A program made the position numbers and the translations under genes. Of a stretch of 64,000 nucleotides of DNA, positions 36,335 to 46,287 are shown piece after piece (the stretch's first letter is position 1; each line of letters starts with the position of its first letter). Origin of the DNA: Roseicella sp. DB1501. Its GTDB lineage: Bacteria; Pseudomonadota; Alphaproteobacteria; Acetobacterales; Acetobacteraceae. The notes beneath the pieces are model-generated. The model was not told the DNA's origin. It was given only the letters and a program-made list of their open reading frames with translations, and did no database searches. Location of the stretch: positions 297,114-361,113 of the forward strand of contig NZ_JABFHG010000007.1 of the NCBI RefSeq assembly GCF_013112485.1, read 5' to 3'.

Positions 36335-38106
36335 GCCGTGGCGCCATGGCCCGCCAGCCGCGCCGCCGCCTGCTGCACCGCGGCCGAGAGGGCGGCGGGA
36401 CCGGCGGCGGGCAGCGGCAGGTGCGGTGCCCCCAGCGCCTCGGCCAACTCGCGCGCGAAGGGCAGCGGCCGCGGCGCCATGTCCACCACCAGCACGGCGC
36501 CGGCGCAGCCCTCCCGCCGCAGCGCCCGCCCGGAGGCCAGCGCATCCGCCTCGGCCTGGGCCCGGCCGGCGGCCCGCCCCTCGCGCGAGATGTTGGCGCG
36601 GCCATCGGTCATTAGCACCAGCAGCGGCGTCCGGCCCTGCCGCCGCTCCGTCGTCGCCAGGGCGCGCGCCGCCTCCAGCGCCGCGGCCAGCGGCGTGCCG
36701 CCGCCGCCCGGCAGGGCGGCGAGGCAGCGCCGCGCCCGGACCAGGGAGCGGGTCGGCGGCAGCAGCAGCTCGGCACCGGTGCCACGGAAGCTGATCAACG
36801 CCACCCGGTCGCGGCGCGCATAGCAGGCCGCCAGCAGCAGCTCTGCCGCGCCCTTCGCCTCGGCCAGCCGGTGCAGCGCGGCGGAGCCGGAGGCGTCCAC
36901 CACGAAGACCGCCGTGGTCTCGGCCGGGCGGCGCAGGCGAAGGATGCGGAAATCCTCCCGCCGCACGGCGATGCGCTGTCCTGCCCCACCTGCATGGCGC
37001 AGCCGCTGCCAGGGGGCCGCCGCGCGCAGCGTCTCGACCAGGCTGAGCCGGAAGCCGGCGCGCGGATCCCCGGCGCGGGTCCCGACCGGCCTGCCGCGCC
37101 GCGCCGCCTGCCGCGCCGGCCCCTTGCGCCCCTCGCCACCGGCAGTTGCCCCGGCGACCGGCGCCGCCGCGGCGAGGCGCGCCAGCAGCTCCGGCGGCAG
37201 GGCGGCGCGGGCGGCGGCGAGCACGATGTCGGGAAGCGGGTGGGCCTCGGCCTCGCCGGGCGCCCCGGCGGCGGCCTCGGGGCCCGCCTCCGGTGGCGGC
37301 GCCTCCGCCGCATCCGCCTCCTCGGGCGCCGGCAGCCGGGTCGCGCGCGGCGCCAGGACCAGGCGGGCGGCGAGCGCCGCATCCGCCCCCGCGACCGCCC
37401 GGCGCCCGGCCAGGGCCGCCGCGGCCTGCGCCGCCCGCAGCGCCAGCAGCGGCGTCCGCAGCGAGGCGATGCCAAGCGCCGCCGCGGTGGCGCAGAGCGC
37501 CTCGATGATGGCCGGGGACGGCGGCAGCAGGCGGCGCAGCCGGGCCCGCGCCGCGCGCAGCGAGGCGGGCACCGCCTCGTCATGCGGCACGTCATCGAGC
37601 AGGAGATGGAAGGCGAGGCGGTCGAGCAGCGCGGCGGGTGGCCGCTCCTCCTCCAGCCCCTCGTCCAGCGCCACCAGCCCGAGCCGGGCAGGGTGGCAGA
37701 GGGCCAGGCCATCGCGCTCCACCCGCACCGCGCCGGTATCGAGCGCCGCGGCGAGGCGCAGCGCCGCCGCCGCCGGCAGGCGCTCGGCCATGCTCAGCAG
37801 CAGCACCCCGCCATCCGCCTCGGCCAGCAGCCCGCGCTCGGCAACCTTCCGTCCCGCCCGCAAGGTCCCCGGCAGATCGAGGCCGCCCAGCAGCCGTCCG
37901 TCGCCCACCCCCGGCGGCATCCGGCGCCAGGGCGCATCGCCCGGCAGCAGCCGCCGCAGCAGCGCCAGCCAGCGATCGCGCGCCGGCCCGGGCGGGCCGC
38001 GCAGGGCCACGCCGCCCAGCCCCGCCGGGTCGAGGGCGAGCAGCGCCGCGACCAGCGCGGCCTCCGCCGGAGCCCCGGCGGCGCCGGGCGGCGCGGCCGC
38101 GGTCAC
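36331..38106 (-). CDS. bchD: Magnesium chelatase subunit D
   Basis: 591 residues. With BchI forms the AAA+ motor of Mg chelatase. The N-terminal AAA+ domain is degenerate (no intact Walker A). A central Ala/Pro/Glu-rich linker near residue 285 and a C-terminal von Willebrand-type domain with the MIDAS motif VFVVDASGSAALHRLAEAKG and VLMTDGRANI follow. The start is GTG at 38106, overlapping the bchI stop (GTGA). Confidence 0.94.
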   Translation of the reverse strand: MTAAAPPGAAGAPAEAALVAALLALDPAGLGGVALRGPPGPARDRWLALLRRLLPGDAPWRRMPPGVGDGRLLGGLDLPGTLRAGRKVAERGLLAEADGGVLLLSMAERLPAAAALRLAAALDTGAVRVERDGLALCHPARLGLVALDEGLEEERPPAALLDRLAFHLLLDDVPHDEAVPASLRAARARLRRLLPPSPAIIEALCATAAALGIASLRTPLLALRAAQAAAALAGRRAVAGADAALAARLVLAPRATRLPAPEEADAAEAPPPEAGPEAAAGAPGEAEAHPLPDIVLAAARAALPPELLARLAAAAPVAGATAGGEGRKGPARQAARRGRPVGTRAGDPRAGFRLSLVETLRAAAPWQRLRHAGGAGQRIAVRREDFRILRLRRPAETTAVFVVDASGSAALHRLAEAKGAAELLLAACYARRDRVALISFRGTGAELLLPPTRSLVRARRCLAALPGGGGTPLAAALEAARALATTERRQGRTPLLVLMTDGRANISREGRAAGRAQAEADALASGRALRREGCAGAVLVVDMAPRPLPFARELAEALGAPHLPLPAAGPAALSAAVQQAAARLAGHGATA

Positions 38107-39248
38107 GCGCCCCAGACCTCGGCCATCGCCCGCTCGACGCGGGTGGTCGAGGCCGCCTCGTCCAGCGGGTTGCGGCGCAGCCGGTGGCGCAGCGCCGCCG
38201 GGGCGACGCGCCGCAGATGCGCCTCCGTCACCGCGGCCGCGTCCTCGAGGCAGGCCACGGCCCGCGCCGCCCGCACCAGCGTCAGCTCGCCGCGCAGCCC
38301 GTCCGTGCCGAGCGCCAGGCAGAGCCGCGCCGCGGCTTCGAGAACCGCCACCGGCGTGGCCATCCGCCCGACGCGGCTGCGGGCCGCCGCGATGCGCTGC
38401 CGCGTCGCCGCCTCCTCCTCGGCCCAGAGCGCCGCGAAACCCTCCGGCTCGCGCTCGAAGGCGTCGCGGCGGCGGATCACCTCGACGCGGTCGGCCAGCC
38501 CCTCCGGCGTGCGGATCTCGACCGAGAGGCCGAAACGGTCGAGGAGCTGCGGCCGCAGCTCGCCCTCCTCCGGATTGCCGCTGCCGATCAGGACGAAGCG
38601 GGCGGGATGGCGGATGCTGATGCCGTCGCGCTCGACGAGGTTCTCGCCGGAGGCCGCGACATCGAGCAGCAGGTCGACCAGATGGTCCTCCAGCAGGTTC
38701 ACCTCGTCGATGTAGAGGAAGCCGCGATGGGCGCGGGCCAGCAGCCCGGGCTCGAAGGCCTTCACCCCGGCGGTCAGCGCCCGCTCCAAATCGAGGGTGC
38801 CGACGACACGGTCCTCGGTCGCGCCGAGCGGCAGGTCGATGACCGGCACCGGCAGGCTGTGTCCAGGCAGGGCGCCGCGCGCGCGGCGCCTGCGGCAGTC
38901 CTCGCAGAGGGCGCGATCGGCCGGGTCGCAGGCGTAGCGGCAACCGCGGACGGCTTGCATCGGCGGCAGCAGCGCGGCCAGGGCCCGGACGGCGGTGGAT
39001 TTCCCGGTGCCGCGATCGCCGAAGACCAGCACGCCGCCGATGCCGGGATCGACCGCGGCGGCGAGCAGGGCGAGCCGCATCTCCTCCTGCCCGACGATGG
39101 CCGAGAAGGGATAGGGGGTGCGCCGGCCGGGCGCAGTCTCCTGGAGCACGGCCTCCCGTGCCGCCCGCGCCGCGGCGCGGGGTACGGCGGCGCGGCGGCG
39201 CGGCGGCGCGGCGGCGCCGTTCACCGCGCCGTTGGCGGCGCCCGTCAT
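38103..39248 (-). CDS. bchI: Magnesium chelatase ATPase subunit I
   Basis: 381-residue AAA+ ATPase. Walker [15 protein letters not shown], Walker [21 protein letters not shown], sensor [20 protein letters not shown]. The first 40 residues are Ala/Arg-rich, from GC-rich imperfect repeats at about 39180-39220. The ATG at 39248 overlaps the hemA stop. Couples ATP hydrolysis to Mg insertion into protoporphyrin IX by BchH. Confidence 0.96.
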   Translation of the reverse strand: MTGAANGAVNGAAAPPRRRAAVPRAAARAAREAVLQETAPGRRTPYPFSAIVGQEEMRLALLAAAVDPGIGGVLVFGDRGTGKSTAVRALAALLPPMQAVRGCRYACDPADRALCEDCRRRRARGALPGHSLPVPVIDLPLGATEDRVVGTLDLERALTAGVKAFEPGLLARAHRGFLYIDEVNLLEDHLVDLLLDVAASGENLVERDGISIRHPARFVLIGSGNPEEGELRPQLLDRFGLSVEIRTPEGLADRVEVIRRRDAFEREPEGFAALWAEEEAATRQRIAAARSRVGRMATPVAVLEAAARLCLALGTDGLRGELTLVRAARAVACLEDAAAVTEAHLRRVAPAALRHRLRRNPLDEAASTTRVERAMAEVWGA

Positions 39249-40453
39249 GCGGCGCGCCGGAGGCTGAGCTCCGACCATATCCCGGCCAGGGCGGCGACCA
39301 GGCGCCCGATATCCGCGTCGCTGTGCAGCGGCGAGGGCGTCAGGCGCAGCCGCTCCGTGCCGCGCGGCACGGTCGGGTAGTTGATCGGCTGCACGTAGAT
39401 CCCGTGCTCCTCCAGCAGCAGGTCGCTGATGCGCTTGCACTGCACCGGGTCGCCCACCATGACCGGGACGATGTGGCTGGGATTCTCGAAGTGCGGCAGC
39501 CCAGCCTCGTCTAGCCGCCGCCGCAGCAGCGCCACCCGGTCATGCATGCGGGCGCGCTCGGCGCCGCTTGAGCGGAGATGGCGGATGCTCGCCAGCGCGC
39601 CGGCCGCCACATGCGGCGGCAGGGCGGTGGTGAAGATGAAGCCGGAGGCGAAGCTGCGGACGAAATCGCACATCGCCGCCGAGCCGGCGATGTAGCCGCC
39701 GATCACGCCGAAGGCCTTGGCGAGGGTCCCCTCGATGACCGTCAGCCGGTGCGCCAGCCCCTCCCGCTCCGCGACGCCGCCGCCGGTCGGGCCGTAGAGG
39801 CCGACGGCATGCACCTCGTCCAGATAGGTCATGGCGCCATGCGCCTCGGCGACGTCGCAGATCTCGGCGATCGGCGCGATGTCGCCATCCATGGAATAGA
39901 CGCTCTCGAAGGCGATCAGCTTCGGTGTCTCCGGGGCGAGGTCGGAGAGCCGGCGGTCGAGATCCGCGGGATCGTTGTGGCGGAAGACGCGGCACTGCGC
40001 CCGGCTGTGGCGGATGCCCTCGATCATCGAGGCGTGGTTCAGCTCGTCCGACAGCACGACGCAGCCGGGCAGCCGGCCCGCCAGGGTTGACAGCGTCGCC
40101 CAGTTCGACATGTAGCCCGAGTTGAACAGCAGCGCCGCCTCGGTCCCGTGCAGCGCCGAGAGCTCCTGCTCCAGCAGCACGTGGTGGTGGTTGGTGCCGG
40201 CGATGTTGCGCGTGCCGCCGGCGCCGGCGCCGCAGCGCGCGAGCGCCTCCTGCATCGCCTCCAGCACCGCCGGGTGCTGGCCCATGCCAAGATAGTCGTT
40301 GGAGCACCAGACGGTCACCTCGCCCGCGGCGCCGCCGTCGCGCGATGCCCGCGGGAAGCGGCCTGCCTGGCGCTCGAGATCGGCGAAGATGCGGTAGCGC
40401 CCCTCGCGGCGCAGGCCGTCGAGCTGCCGGCGGAAGAAGGCTTCGTACTGCAT
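39245..40453 (-). CDS. hemA: 5-Aminolevulinate synthase
   Basis: 402-residue PLP enzyme condensing glycine and succinyl-CoA to ALA, the first tetrapyrrole precursor. It starts [20 protein letters not shown]. Typical stretches are [54 protein letters not shown], and the PLP lysine in [17 protein letters not shown]. It sits inside the PGC superoperon, so ALA supply is coregulated with bacteriochlorophyll. Whether another copy exists elsewhere is unknown. Confidence 0.96.
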   Translation of the reverse strand: MQYEAFFRRQLDGLRREGRYRIFADLERQAGRFPRASRDGGAAGEVTVWCSNDYLGMGQHPAVLEAMQEALARCGAGAGGTRNIAGTNHHHVLLEQELSALHGTEAALLFNSGYMSNWATLSTLAGRLPGCVVLSDELNHASMIEGIRHSRAQCRVFRHNDPADLDRRLSDLAPETPKLIAFESVYSMDGDIAPIAEICDVAEAHGAMTYLDEVHAVGLYGPTGGGVAEREGLAHRLTVIEGTLAKAFGVIGGYIAGSAAMCDFVRSFASGFIFTTALPPHVAAGALASIRHLRSSGAERARMHDRVALLRRRLDEAGLPHFENPSHIVPVMVGDPVQCKRISDLLLEEHGIYVQPINYPTVPRGTERLRLTPSPLHSDADIGRLVAALAGIWSELSLRRAA

Positions 40454-40488
40454 GGGACCTCCCTTGGCGTTCCGATGGGTCTTGGTTG

Positions 40489-41544
40489 TCACGGGGCTGC
40501 CGGCCGGGCGCAGGCGGCGAAGGCGGCGCGCAGCCGCGCCTCGTCCAGCGCCCGGCCGATGGCCACCACGCGCGTCGTCTCCGTGCCAGATGCCTTGTCC
40601 TCGAGGCAGGGCCGGCCGCCGGCGAGGCGGAAGTCGATCCAGCCCGAGCGCGTCCGCACCACGCCCTGCAGGCTCTCCACCTGGCCGAAGGCCCCGGCCG
40701 CCACGTCGTCCAGCAGCGTCTGCAGCGAGCGGGAATCGAGCGGGCCGCCGCCGCCGGGATCCCAGCTCGTGACCCGCGGCGGCGCGCCGCGGGAGCGCAG
40801 GCCCCAGCGCCACAGCGCCTCGACCGGGATCGGCAGCACCAGGAACCAGTGCTCCAGCACGCCGAGCGCCAGCAGGGTGGCGACCAGTCCGGCGCCGGCC
40901 GCCCGTTCCGGACCGGCGGCGGGGGCGAGGAAGTCATGCAGCAGCGCCGCGCAGGCCAGGGTGCCGAGCGTGACCGAGAGCGGGAAGAGCAGGTTCATCG
41001 GTCGCCGCGCGAAATAGCTGCCGAGGTAGCGCAGATGCGCCGGCAGGAAGGCGTCGCCCGGATTGCGCACGCCGAGGAAGAGATTGAGCTTGGCGCTGGT
41101 ACGCATGATCCACAGAACGAGGAAGGTCCAGGCGCCGACCATGTTCGGCCGCCCCCAGCTGATCGCCAGCACCAGGGCGCCGATGCCGAGGATGGCCAGC
41201 TCGTGCCAGAGGATCGCCGCCAGCGCGGCGCGCAACCGCGGCCAGCCCGTGGCGCCGGGCGGCAGCGCCTCCCGCCGCGGCCCGGTGATCCAGCCGGTCA
41301 GGAAGCCGAGCTCGATCCAGGCCCAGCAGAGCAGCGCGCAGGCGAAGGCGAGATAGGCGCCGCGCGGCGTGTCCTCCGCCGCCACCCGGTCGAGGCCGCA
41401 GAGCGCGGCGACGAGCAGCAGGGTGGCGCCCGCCATGCTCCACCGGAAGGTCTCCGGGCGGAGGCCATCCAGATGCAGGATCAGCCCGGTGCTGAACCAC
41501 CACAGGAAGAGGGCGGTGAGCGCGGGAAGCCCGTATTCGAGCAT
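40489..41544 (-). CDS. puhE: Photosynthetic complex assembly protein PuhE with extra C-terminal domain
   Basis: 351-residue membrane protein (DUF3623). Several helices span residues 4-25, 38-52, 65-88, 107-130, 136-155, 185-203 and 218-240; conserved pieces are [24 protein letters not shown]-like [23 protein letters not shown] and [11 protein letters not shown]. After residue 262 a soluble domain begins (about 265-346): [29 protein letters not shown], and [20 protein letters not shown]. This resembles the CobW C-terminal domain of metal chaperones. The DUF3623 part modulates photosystem assembly in Rhodobacter; the extra domain's role is unknown. Confidence 0.85.
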   Translation of the reverse strand: MLEYGLPALTALFLWWFSTGLILHLDGLRPETFRWSMAGATLLLVAALCGLDRVAAEDTPRGAYLAFACALLCWAWIELGFLTGWITGPRREALPPGATGWPRLRAALAAILWHELAILGIGALVLAISWGRPNMVGAWTFLVLWIMRTSAKLNLFLGVRNPGDAFLPAHLRYLGSYFARRPMNLLFPLSVTLGTLACAALLHDFLAPAAGPERAAGAGLVATLLALGVLEHWFLVLPIPVEALWRWGLRSRGAPPRVTSWDPGGGGPLDSRSLQTLLDDVAAGAFGQVESLQGVVRTRSGWIDFRLAGGRPCLEDKASGTETTRVVAIGRALDEARLRAAFAACARPAAP

Positions 41545-41560
41545 GGCGTGCCCCCCTCTC

Positions 41561-42640
41561 CTACCAGGCCGGCGCCAGGCGCACCTGGTCGGGCAGGGCG
41601 TGCCGGCGCGGCCGCAGCAGGTAGAGCCGCGCGAAGCTCGCCGCCGCCGCCGCCCCGAGGCCGAGGCGCCGCAGCCGGCCGCCGAGCCCGCCGGCGGCGC
41701 GGGCCGCCGCCATGCCCTCGCCGATCCGGCGCAGCCGCTCCAGACCGGCGAGGAAGGCCGGGTTGTCGATGTCGAGCGTGTCGGGGAAGACCTGGCGGCA
41801 GACCTCCTCGGTGATGCGGAAGACCTGCATGTCGTATTCGGTGGGCGTCATGCCCAGCGCCTTGTGGAATTCCGGCCGGGCATGGTCGCGCACATACATG
41901 GTGGCGAAGACGGCGAGCTGGAAGAAGCGGCACCACAGGCGGTTGCGGCCGCGCAGCAGCGCGGGGTTCGCGCGCATCAGCAGGGCGAAGGCCTCGCCAT
42001 GCCGGAACTCGTCGTTGCACCACTTCTCGAACCACAGGAAGATCGGGTGGAAGCGCAGCTCCGGATGCCGCTCGAACTGCCGGAAGATGGTGATGTAGCG
42101 GGCGTAGCCGATCTTCTCGCTGAGATAGGTGGCGTAGAAGATGAACTTGGGCGTGAAGTAGTGGTACTTCTTCGCGCGGGTGAGGAAGCCGAGATCCACG
42201 CCCACGCCGATATCCTTCAGCGTGTCGTTGATGAAGCCGGCATGGCGGGATTCGTCGCGCGCCATGAAGCCGAACAGCGCCTGCATGTCGGGGTTGCGCA
42301 CGCGCTTCCTGATCTCGGCATAGAGCACGCAGCCGGAGAATTCGGCGGTAACGGAGCTGACCAGGAAATCCAGCAGCTCCTTCTGCAGGCCCTCCGGCAG
42401 ATCCGCCATGCGGAAGGCGTCGAAGGCCTCGGTCCGGGTGAAGTGGCCGCGGTTCGGATCGGCGCGGAACTCCGCCATCAGCGAATCCCAGTCGGCGCGG
42501 ATCGAATCGACGCTGATGCGGTCCAGCGCAGCGAAATCCGTGGTGTAGAAGCGCGGCGAAAGCACCGTATCGGTGGTGGCGCTGCGGGTGGTCTCGTTCA
42601 GCGGCGCCGCGGCGCGGGCGCCATGGGTGACGGCGTTCAT
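41561..42640 (-). CDS. acsF: Mg-protoporphyrin IX monomethyl ester (oxidative) cyclase
   Basis: 359-residue diiron enzyme that makes ring E with O2. Carboxylate/His ligand regions are [34 protein letters not shown] and [34 protein letters not shown] is the standard N-terminus. The anaerobic cyclase bchE is not in the window, so pigment synthesis here appears oxygen dependent. ATG overlaps the stop of the 100-residue gene upstream. Confidence 0.97.
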   Translation of the reverse strand: MNAVTHGARAAAPLNETTRSATTDTVLSPRFYTTDFAALDRISVDSIRADWDSLMAEFRADPNRGHFTRTEAFDAFRMADLPEGLQKELLDFLVSSVTAEFSGCVLYAEIRKRVRNPDMQALFGFMARDESRHAGFINDTLKDIGVGVDLGFLTRAKKYHYFTPKFIFYATYLSEKIGYARYITIFRQFERHPELRFHPIFLWFEKWCNDEFRHGEAFALLMRANPALLRGRNRLWCRFFQLAVFATMYVRDHARPEFHKALGMTPTEYDMQVFRITEEVCRQVFPDTLDIDNPAFLAGLERLRRIGEGMAAARAAGGLGGRLRRLGLGAAAAASFARLYLLRPRRHALPDQVRLAPAW

Positions 42641-42939
42641 GCGGCCTCCTCCGCCTCGAAGCCCACGTGATAAAGCTCGGCGAGTTCGAGGATCGCGGCG
42701 AAGCGGGTCCAGGCGCGCTCCAGCGGCCCCGCGCGCAGCACGGTCGCCCGCGTCTCGAACCGGGCGCTCTCGCCGAAGCCGACATGGCCGGGCGCGCCAT
42801 GCACCAGCACGCGGTCGCCCGGCCGCAGCTCCACACCCTCGGGGATGGCATAGGCATGCAGGCTATCGGCGCTGCGCTCGATCTCGACGGTGCAGGGCAC
42901 CTCGAAGCGGCGGCCGGGGCCCGACAGGCGACCGATCAT
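42637..42939 (-). CDS. Conserved hypothetical protein coupled to acsF (orf100)
   Basis: 100 residues, soluble, starting [20 protein letters not shown]. It looks beta-rich with [25 protein letters not shown] and an acidic helical tail ([19 protein letters not shown]). It overlaps puhC at its start and acsF at its end by 4 bp each, so it is made in step with the cyclase. Some Alphaproteobacteria use a small auxiliary subunit (BciE) for AcsF; whether this is related is untested and I cannot confirm similarity. Confidence 0.75.
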   Translation of the reverse strand: MIGRLSGPGRRFEVPCTVEIERSADSLHAYAIPEGVELRPGDRVLVHGAPGHVGFGESARFETRATVLRAGPLERAWTRFAAILELAELYHVGFEAEEAA

Positions 42940-43388
42940 GGCTGCATCTCCCGCGCGGTGAGGAATTGGGCAAAGGCCTCGGCATTGGTCTGGCCATAGG
43001 CATGCAATTCGAGGACGCGGCCCGTCATACTGTCCTCGAAGGTCAGGCGCCCGTCGCGCCAGGCGGCCAGGGTGAAGGGCGCCGCCGCGTCGCCGCCATC
43101 CAGCCGGCGCTCGCGCACCAGGCCGCGCAGGCCGCCGCGCAGGAAGCCGCCCTCGCCCGGCCCGAAGCGCGCCAGGGTGGCGCCGGTCGCGGCATCCATC
43201 ACCGCGATCGCGCCCTGCGGCAGATCGGCGAAGCGGAGGCTCCGCATCGCCAGCGGCGGCCCGGCCTCCGGCTGCGGCGAGGCCGTGCCGCCCGAGAGCG
43301 CGACCGCCGCCAGCACCGTGGTCAGCAGCAGGGCGATCCCGATGCCGGGGATCCGGTCGGCGAGATGGGCGGCGAGGCTGCGGTGCAT
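42936..43388 (-). CDS. puhC: Photosynthetic complex assembly protein PuhC
   Basis: 150 residues with one N-terminal membrane helix (GIGIALLLTTVLAAVALSG). Family features are SLRFADLPQGAIAVMDAATG, FLRGGLRGLVRERR and DSMTGRVLELHAYGQTNAEAFAQFL. Helps LH1-RC core formation in Rhodobacter. It follows puhB by 15 bp. Confidence 0.92.
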   Translation of the reverse strand: MHRSLAAHLADRIPGIGIALLLTTVLAAVALSGGTASPQPEAGPPLAMRSLRFADLPQGAIAVMDAATGATLARFGPGEGGFLRGGLRGLVRERRLDGGDAAAPFTLAAWRDGRLTFEDSMTGRVLELHAYGQTNAEAFAQFLTAREMQP

Positions 43389-43403
43389 GGCGTGTCCTCC
43401 CCG

Positions 43404-44054
43404 TCAGGCCGCCGCGGCGCCGGTGGCGCCGACCGGCGCCGGCGCCACCGCCGGCCGCACCCGCCCCGGGACCGGCAGCGCCGCATGCATGGCCAGCGCC
43501 CGCGCCAGGATGCGGCCCGCCGCCTCGGCATCCGGCAGGGCGCGCAGCACCGGCTGCGGCTGGGCCAGGCGGAAGCCGCGGAGATGCGGCCAGAGGCCGA
43601 CATAGGAGGCGCGGTGCGGCGGCAGCAGCGCGAGGCGGATGTCGCCGCCGCCACGCCAGGGCCGCAGCCCGGCGTCGCGGATGCTGGCGAAGGGGATGTT
43701 CACCGTCGTCGGCAGCGCGACGCCGACCCGCAGCACCAGGCGCCGGTTGGTGATGGTGTAGAGCGTGGTCCGCGCCGCCAGGATGGCGAAGCCGGTCACC
43801 AGCCCCAGCGCGGCGGCGCCGAGGGCCAGCGGCCAGGCCATGGCCGCCGCCGCGGCGCCGGGCGAGGCGCCCTCCTGCAGCGCGACGGCCGCGCCCCAGG
43901 CGGCGATGGCGGCGAAATAAGCGGCCAGCCAGCCCAGGCGGAAGGTGTGGAAGGCCAGCCCGGTCCAGCCCGGCGCGCCTTGCCAGAGCACGGTCTCGCC
44001 GGCCGGCAGCGCCTCCGGCAGGCCGATGACCGGCTCGTGCTCATGCTCCCTCAC
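43404..44054 (-). CDS. puhB: Photosynthetic complex assembly protein PuhB
   Basis: 216-residue membrane protein with PH-like domain (DUF3429/YdbT type): GEPVLW-like AGETVLWQGAPGW, two to three membrane helices (residues 33-95), then ITNRRLVLRVGVALPTTVNIPF and IRDAGLRPWRGGGDIRLALL. It dimerises and assists RC assembly. The frame opens with GTG at 44054, overlapping the puhA stop (GTGA). Confidence 0.94.
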   Translation of the reverse strand: MREHEHEPVIGLPEALPAGETVLWQGAPGWTGLAFHTFRLGWLAAYFAAIAAWGAAVALQEGASPGAAAAAMAWPLALGAAALGLVTGFAILAARTTLYTITNRRLVLRVGVALPTTVNIPFASIRDAGLRPWRGGGDIRLALLPPHRASYVGLWPHLRGFRLAQPQPVLRALPDAEAAGRILARALAMHAALPVPGRVRPAVAPAPVGATGAAAA

Positions 44055-44836
44055 AGCAGCGGCCCCAGGCGCTGCGGCGTGGCGTAGAGATGGCCGCTGG
44101 CGAAATAGGCGGTGATCCGGTCTTCCTCGCGCAGCGTGATCTCCTCCGCCCGCTGCGGCACCGGCGCCGCGAGGAGCTGCGCGGCGGTGACCGAGCTCAC
44201 CTTGATCCTGCGGCGCGCGGGATCGATCCGCAGCAGCATCATGGGCACCAGCACATGCCGGCCGCCCGGCGCCGTCTCCACCTCGAGGAAGCGGACGAAG
44301 GTCTCGGACCGGTCCACCCAGACATCCGCCACGGTGCCCGTGGCGATCCCATCGGCGGCGATCACCGTCATGCCGCGAGGATCGGGGTCCTCCGCCGCCA
44401 GGAAATAGCCGGCGGCGGCACGCAGCGGCACGATCTTCGGCAGCTGCTCGTCGAAGGTCACGTCCGGCACGTCCAGACGCTCCGCATAGGAGGCGGGCCC
44501 CACGCCGTCCTGCATCGGGTCGCCGAGCGGCTGCATCGGCGCGCCGGGAAAGCCGGCCGCCGGGGCGAGAAGCCCGGTGAGGTCGCGCTCCTGCCGCACG
44601 AACTCGCTCGGCCGCGGGTCATGCGCCAGCAGATACGTCTTGGGCGGCGGGACGGGCGGCCAGCCCTGCACCACGACGCGGCCGCCGGACCTGTCGGTGC
44701 GGTCGGAATCGAGGGGATAGCCCTCCCGCTTGTCCTCGCGGCGGAGATAGATGACCAGCCCGAGGAAGAAGAGGAAGAAGGTGTAGAGCGCGAGCGCCGC
44801 GACATCGACGCTGTTGGTGGGAGCTGCGCTTGGCAT
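44051..44836 (-). CDS. puhA: Photosynthetic reaction centre H subunit
   Basis: 261 residues. One N-terminal membrane helix (VAALALYTFFLFFLGLVIYL), then YLRREDKREGYPLDSD and PPPKTYLLAHD. A cytoplasmic PRC-barrel domain runs from DVTFDEQLPKIVPLRAAAGYFL through GTVADVWVDRSETFVRFLEV. Caps the L/M core and guides protons to QB. Encoded between lhaA and puhB. Confidence 0.97.
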   Translation of the reverse strand: MPSAAPTNSVDVAALALYTFFLFFLGLVIYLRREDKREGYPLDSDRTDRSGGRVVVQGWPPVPPPKTYLLAHDPRPSEFVRQERDLTGLLAPAAGFPGAPMQPLGDPMQDGVGPASYAERLDVPDVTFDEQLPKIVPLRAAAGYFLAAEDPDPRGMTVIAADGIATGTVADVWVDRSETFVRFLEVETAPGGRHVLVPMMLLRIDPARRRIKVSSVTAAQLLAAPVPQRAEEITLREEDRITAYFASGHLYATPQRLGPLL

Positions 44837-44859
44837 CCGGAACCTCCGCTCTGCGGTTT

Positions 44860-46287
44860 CTAGCCGGCGTGATGGGCGGCTTGCGCCGTCGGTGACGTCC
44901 GATGCCCCGCCGCCACAGGCCGGACGAGCGGCCCGATGACGGCGAGGGTGAGAAAGAGCAGCGCGATCTCGATCAGGTAGACCACGCCATAGCCGGTGGC
45001 CGGGACTGCCAGCGCCTCGCCCAGCGCGCCGCGTCCCGCCAGCGATGCCACCGCGTCGCGCAGCAGCCCGCCGGCGGCGATGGCGGTGCCCGCGGCGGTC
45101 GCCTGCACCGCGCTCCAGGCGCCGAGGGCGAGGCCGATCTGCCCCGCGGGCGCCATGCGCATGCAGGCGGTGAGCGTGGCATGCGCGAAGATGCCGGCGC
45201 CGAGGCCGATCAGCCCGACGCCGAGGGCGAAGACCGGGATCGACTCCATGGGCGCCGCCAGCGTCACCGTCGCAAAGGCCGCGATGCCGATGAGCGCCCC
45301 GAGCGCCGCCTGCCGCTGCGCATCGGCGCCCCGGTCCAGCGCCCGCATGGCGAGGCCGAACCCGGTCATCCCGCCCGCCGCCAGCAGCGCCGTCAGCGCC
45401 GTGGTGGCGCCGACGCCGAGCCGGAGCACCTGCCCGCCATAGGGCTCGAGAAGGATGTCCTGCATGCCGAAGCCGGCCGTGCCGATGCCGGCGGCGAGGA
45501 GCCGGCGGCCCCAGGGCCCCTCGCGTCGCAGCGCCCGCCAGGAGTCGCGGAAGCCGGGCCGCGCCGCCGCGCGCGCCGTGCGGCCCGGATCGCGCGCCTC
45601 CTGCTTCCAGAGCGCGACGCCGTTCAGCGCCATGGTCAGCACCGCGGCGCCCTGGATCGCCTGGATCAGCCGGATCTGGCTGAACTCGGCCAGCACCAGG
45701 CCGAAGCCGAGGCCGGCCACCAGCATGCCGAGGAGCAGCATGACGGAGAGCAGCGCCACCACCTTCGGCTGCGCGGCGGGCGGCGCGAGATCCGTTGCGA
45801 GGGCGAGCCCCACGGTCTGCACCGTGTGCAGCCCGGCGCCGACCAGGAGAAAGGCGAGCGCCGCCGCCGCCTCGCCGATCCAGGCCGGCCCTTCGGTATC
45901 GCCGGAGAGCAGGATCAGCGCGAAGGGCATGATCGCCAGCCCGCCGAATTGCAGCAACGTGCCGAACCAGAGATAGGGAACCCGGCGCCAGCCCAGCGCT
46001 GAGCGGTGCGTGTCGGAGCGGAAGCCGATGAAGGCGCGGAGCGGCGCGAAGACGAGCGGCAGGGACACCATGACCGCGACCAGGCCGGCGGGCACAGCGA
46101 GCTCGACGATCATGACGCGGTTCAGGGTGCCGATCAGCAGCACCGCGCAGACGCCGACCGAGACCTGGAACAGCGAGAGCCGCAGCAGCCGCGCCATGGG
46201 CAGCTCCGCCGATGCCGCGTCGGCGAAGGGGAGCAGCCCGGGGCTCAGCCGGATCCAGGCGCGGGCGGCGCTGCGGGCGCTGATCAT
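44860..46287 (-). CDS. lhaA: Light-harvesting complex 1 assembly protein LhaA (PucC family)
   Basis: 475-residue membrane protein with about 12 helices, related to the BCD/major facilitator transporters. GTLNRVMIVELAVPA, RAFIGFRSDTHRSALGWRRVP, GMQDILLEPYGGQVL and a terminal IGPLVRPVA are typical. It promotes LH1 assembly and possibly pigment delivery. Its ATG overlaps the bchM stop. Confidence 0.95.
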   Translation of the reverse strand: MISARSAARAWIRLSPGLLPFADAASAELPMARLLRLSLFQVSVGVCAVLLIGTLNRVMIVELAVPAGLVAVMVSLPLVFAPLRAFIGFRSDTHRSALGWRRVPYLWFGTLLQFGGLAIMPFALILLSGDTEGPAWIGEAAAALAFLLVGAGLHTVQTVGLALATDLAPPAAQPKVVALLSVMLLLGMLVAGLGFGLVLAEFSQIRLIQAIQGAAVLTMALNGVALWKQEARDPGRTARAAARPGFRDSWRALRREGPWGRRLLAAGIGTAGFGMQDILLEPYGGQVLRLGVGATTALTALLAAGGMTGFGLAMRALDRGADAQRQAALGALIGIAAFATVTLAAPMESIPVFALGVGLIGLGAGIFAHATLTACMRMAPAGQIGLALGAWSAVQATAAGTAIAAGGLLRDAVASLAGRGALGEALAVPATGYGVVYLIEIALLFLTLAVIGPLVRPVAAGHRTSPTAQAAHHAG

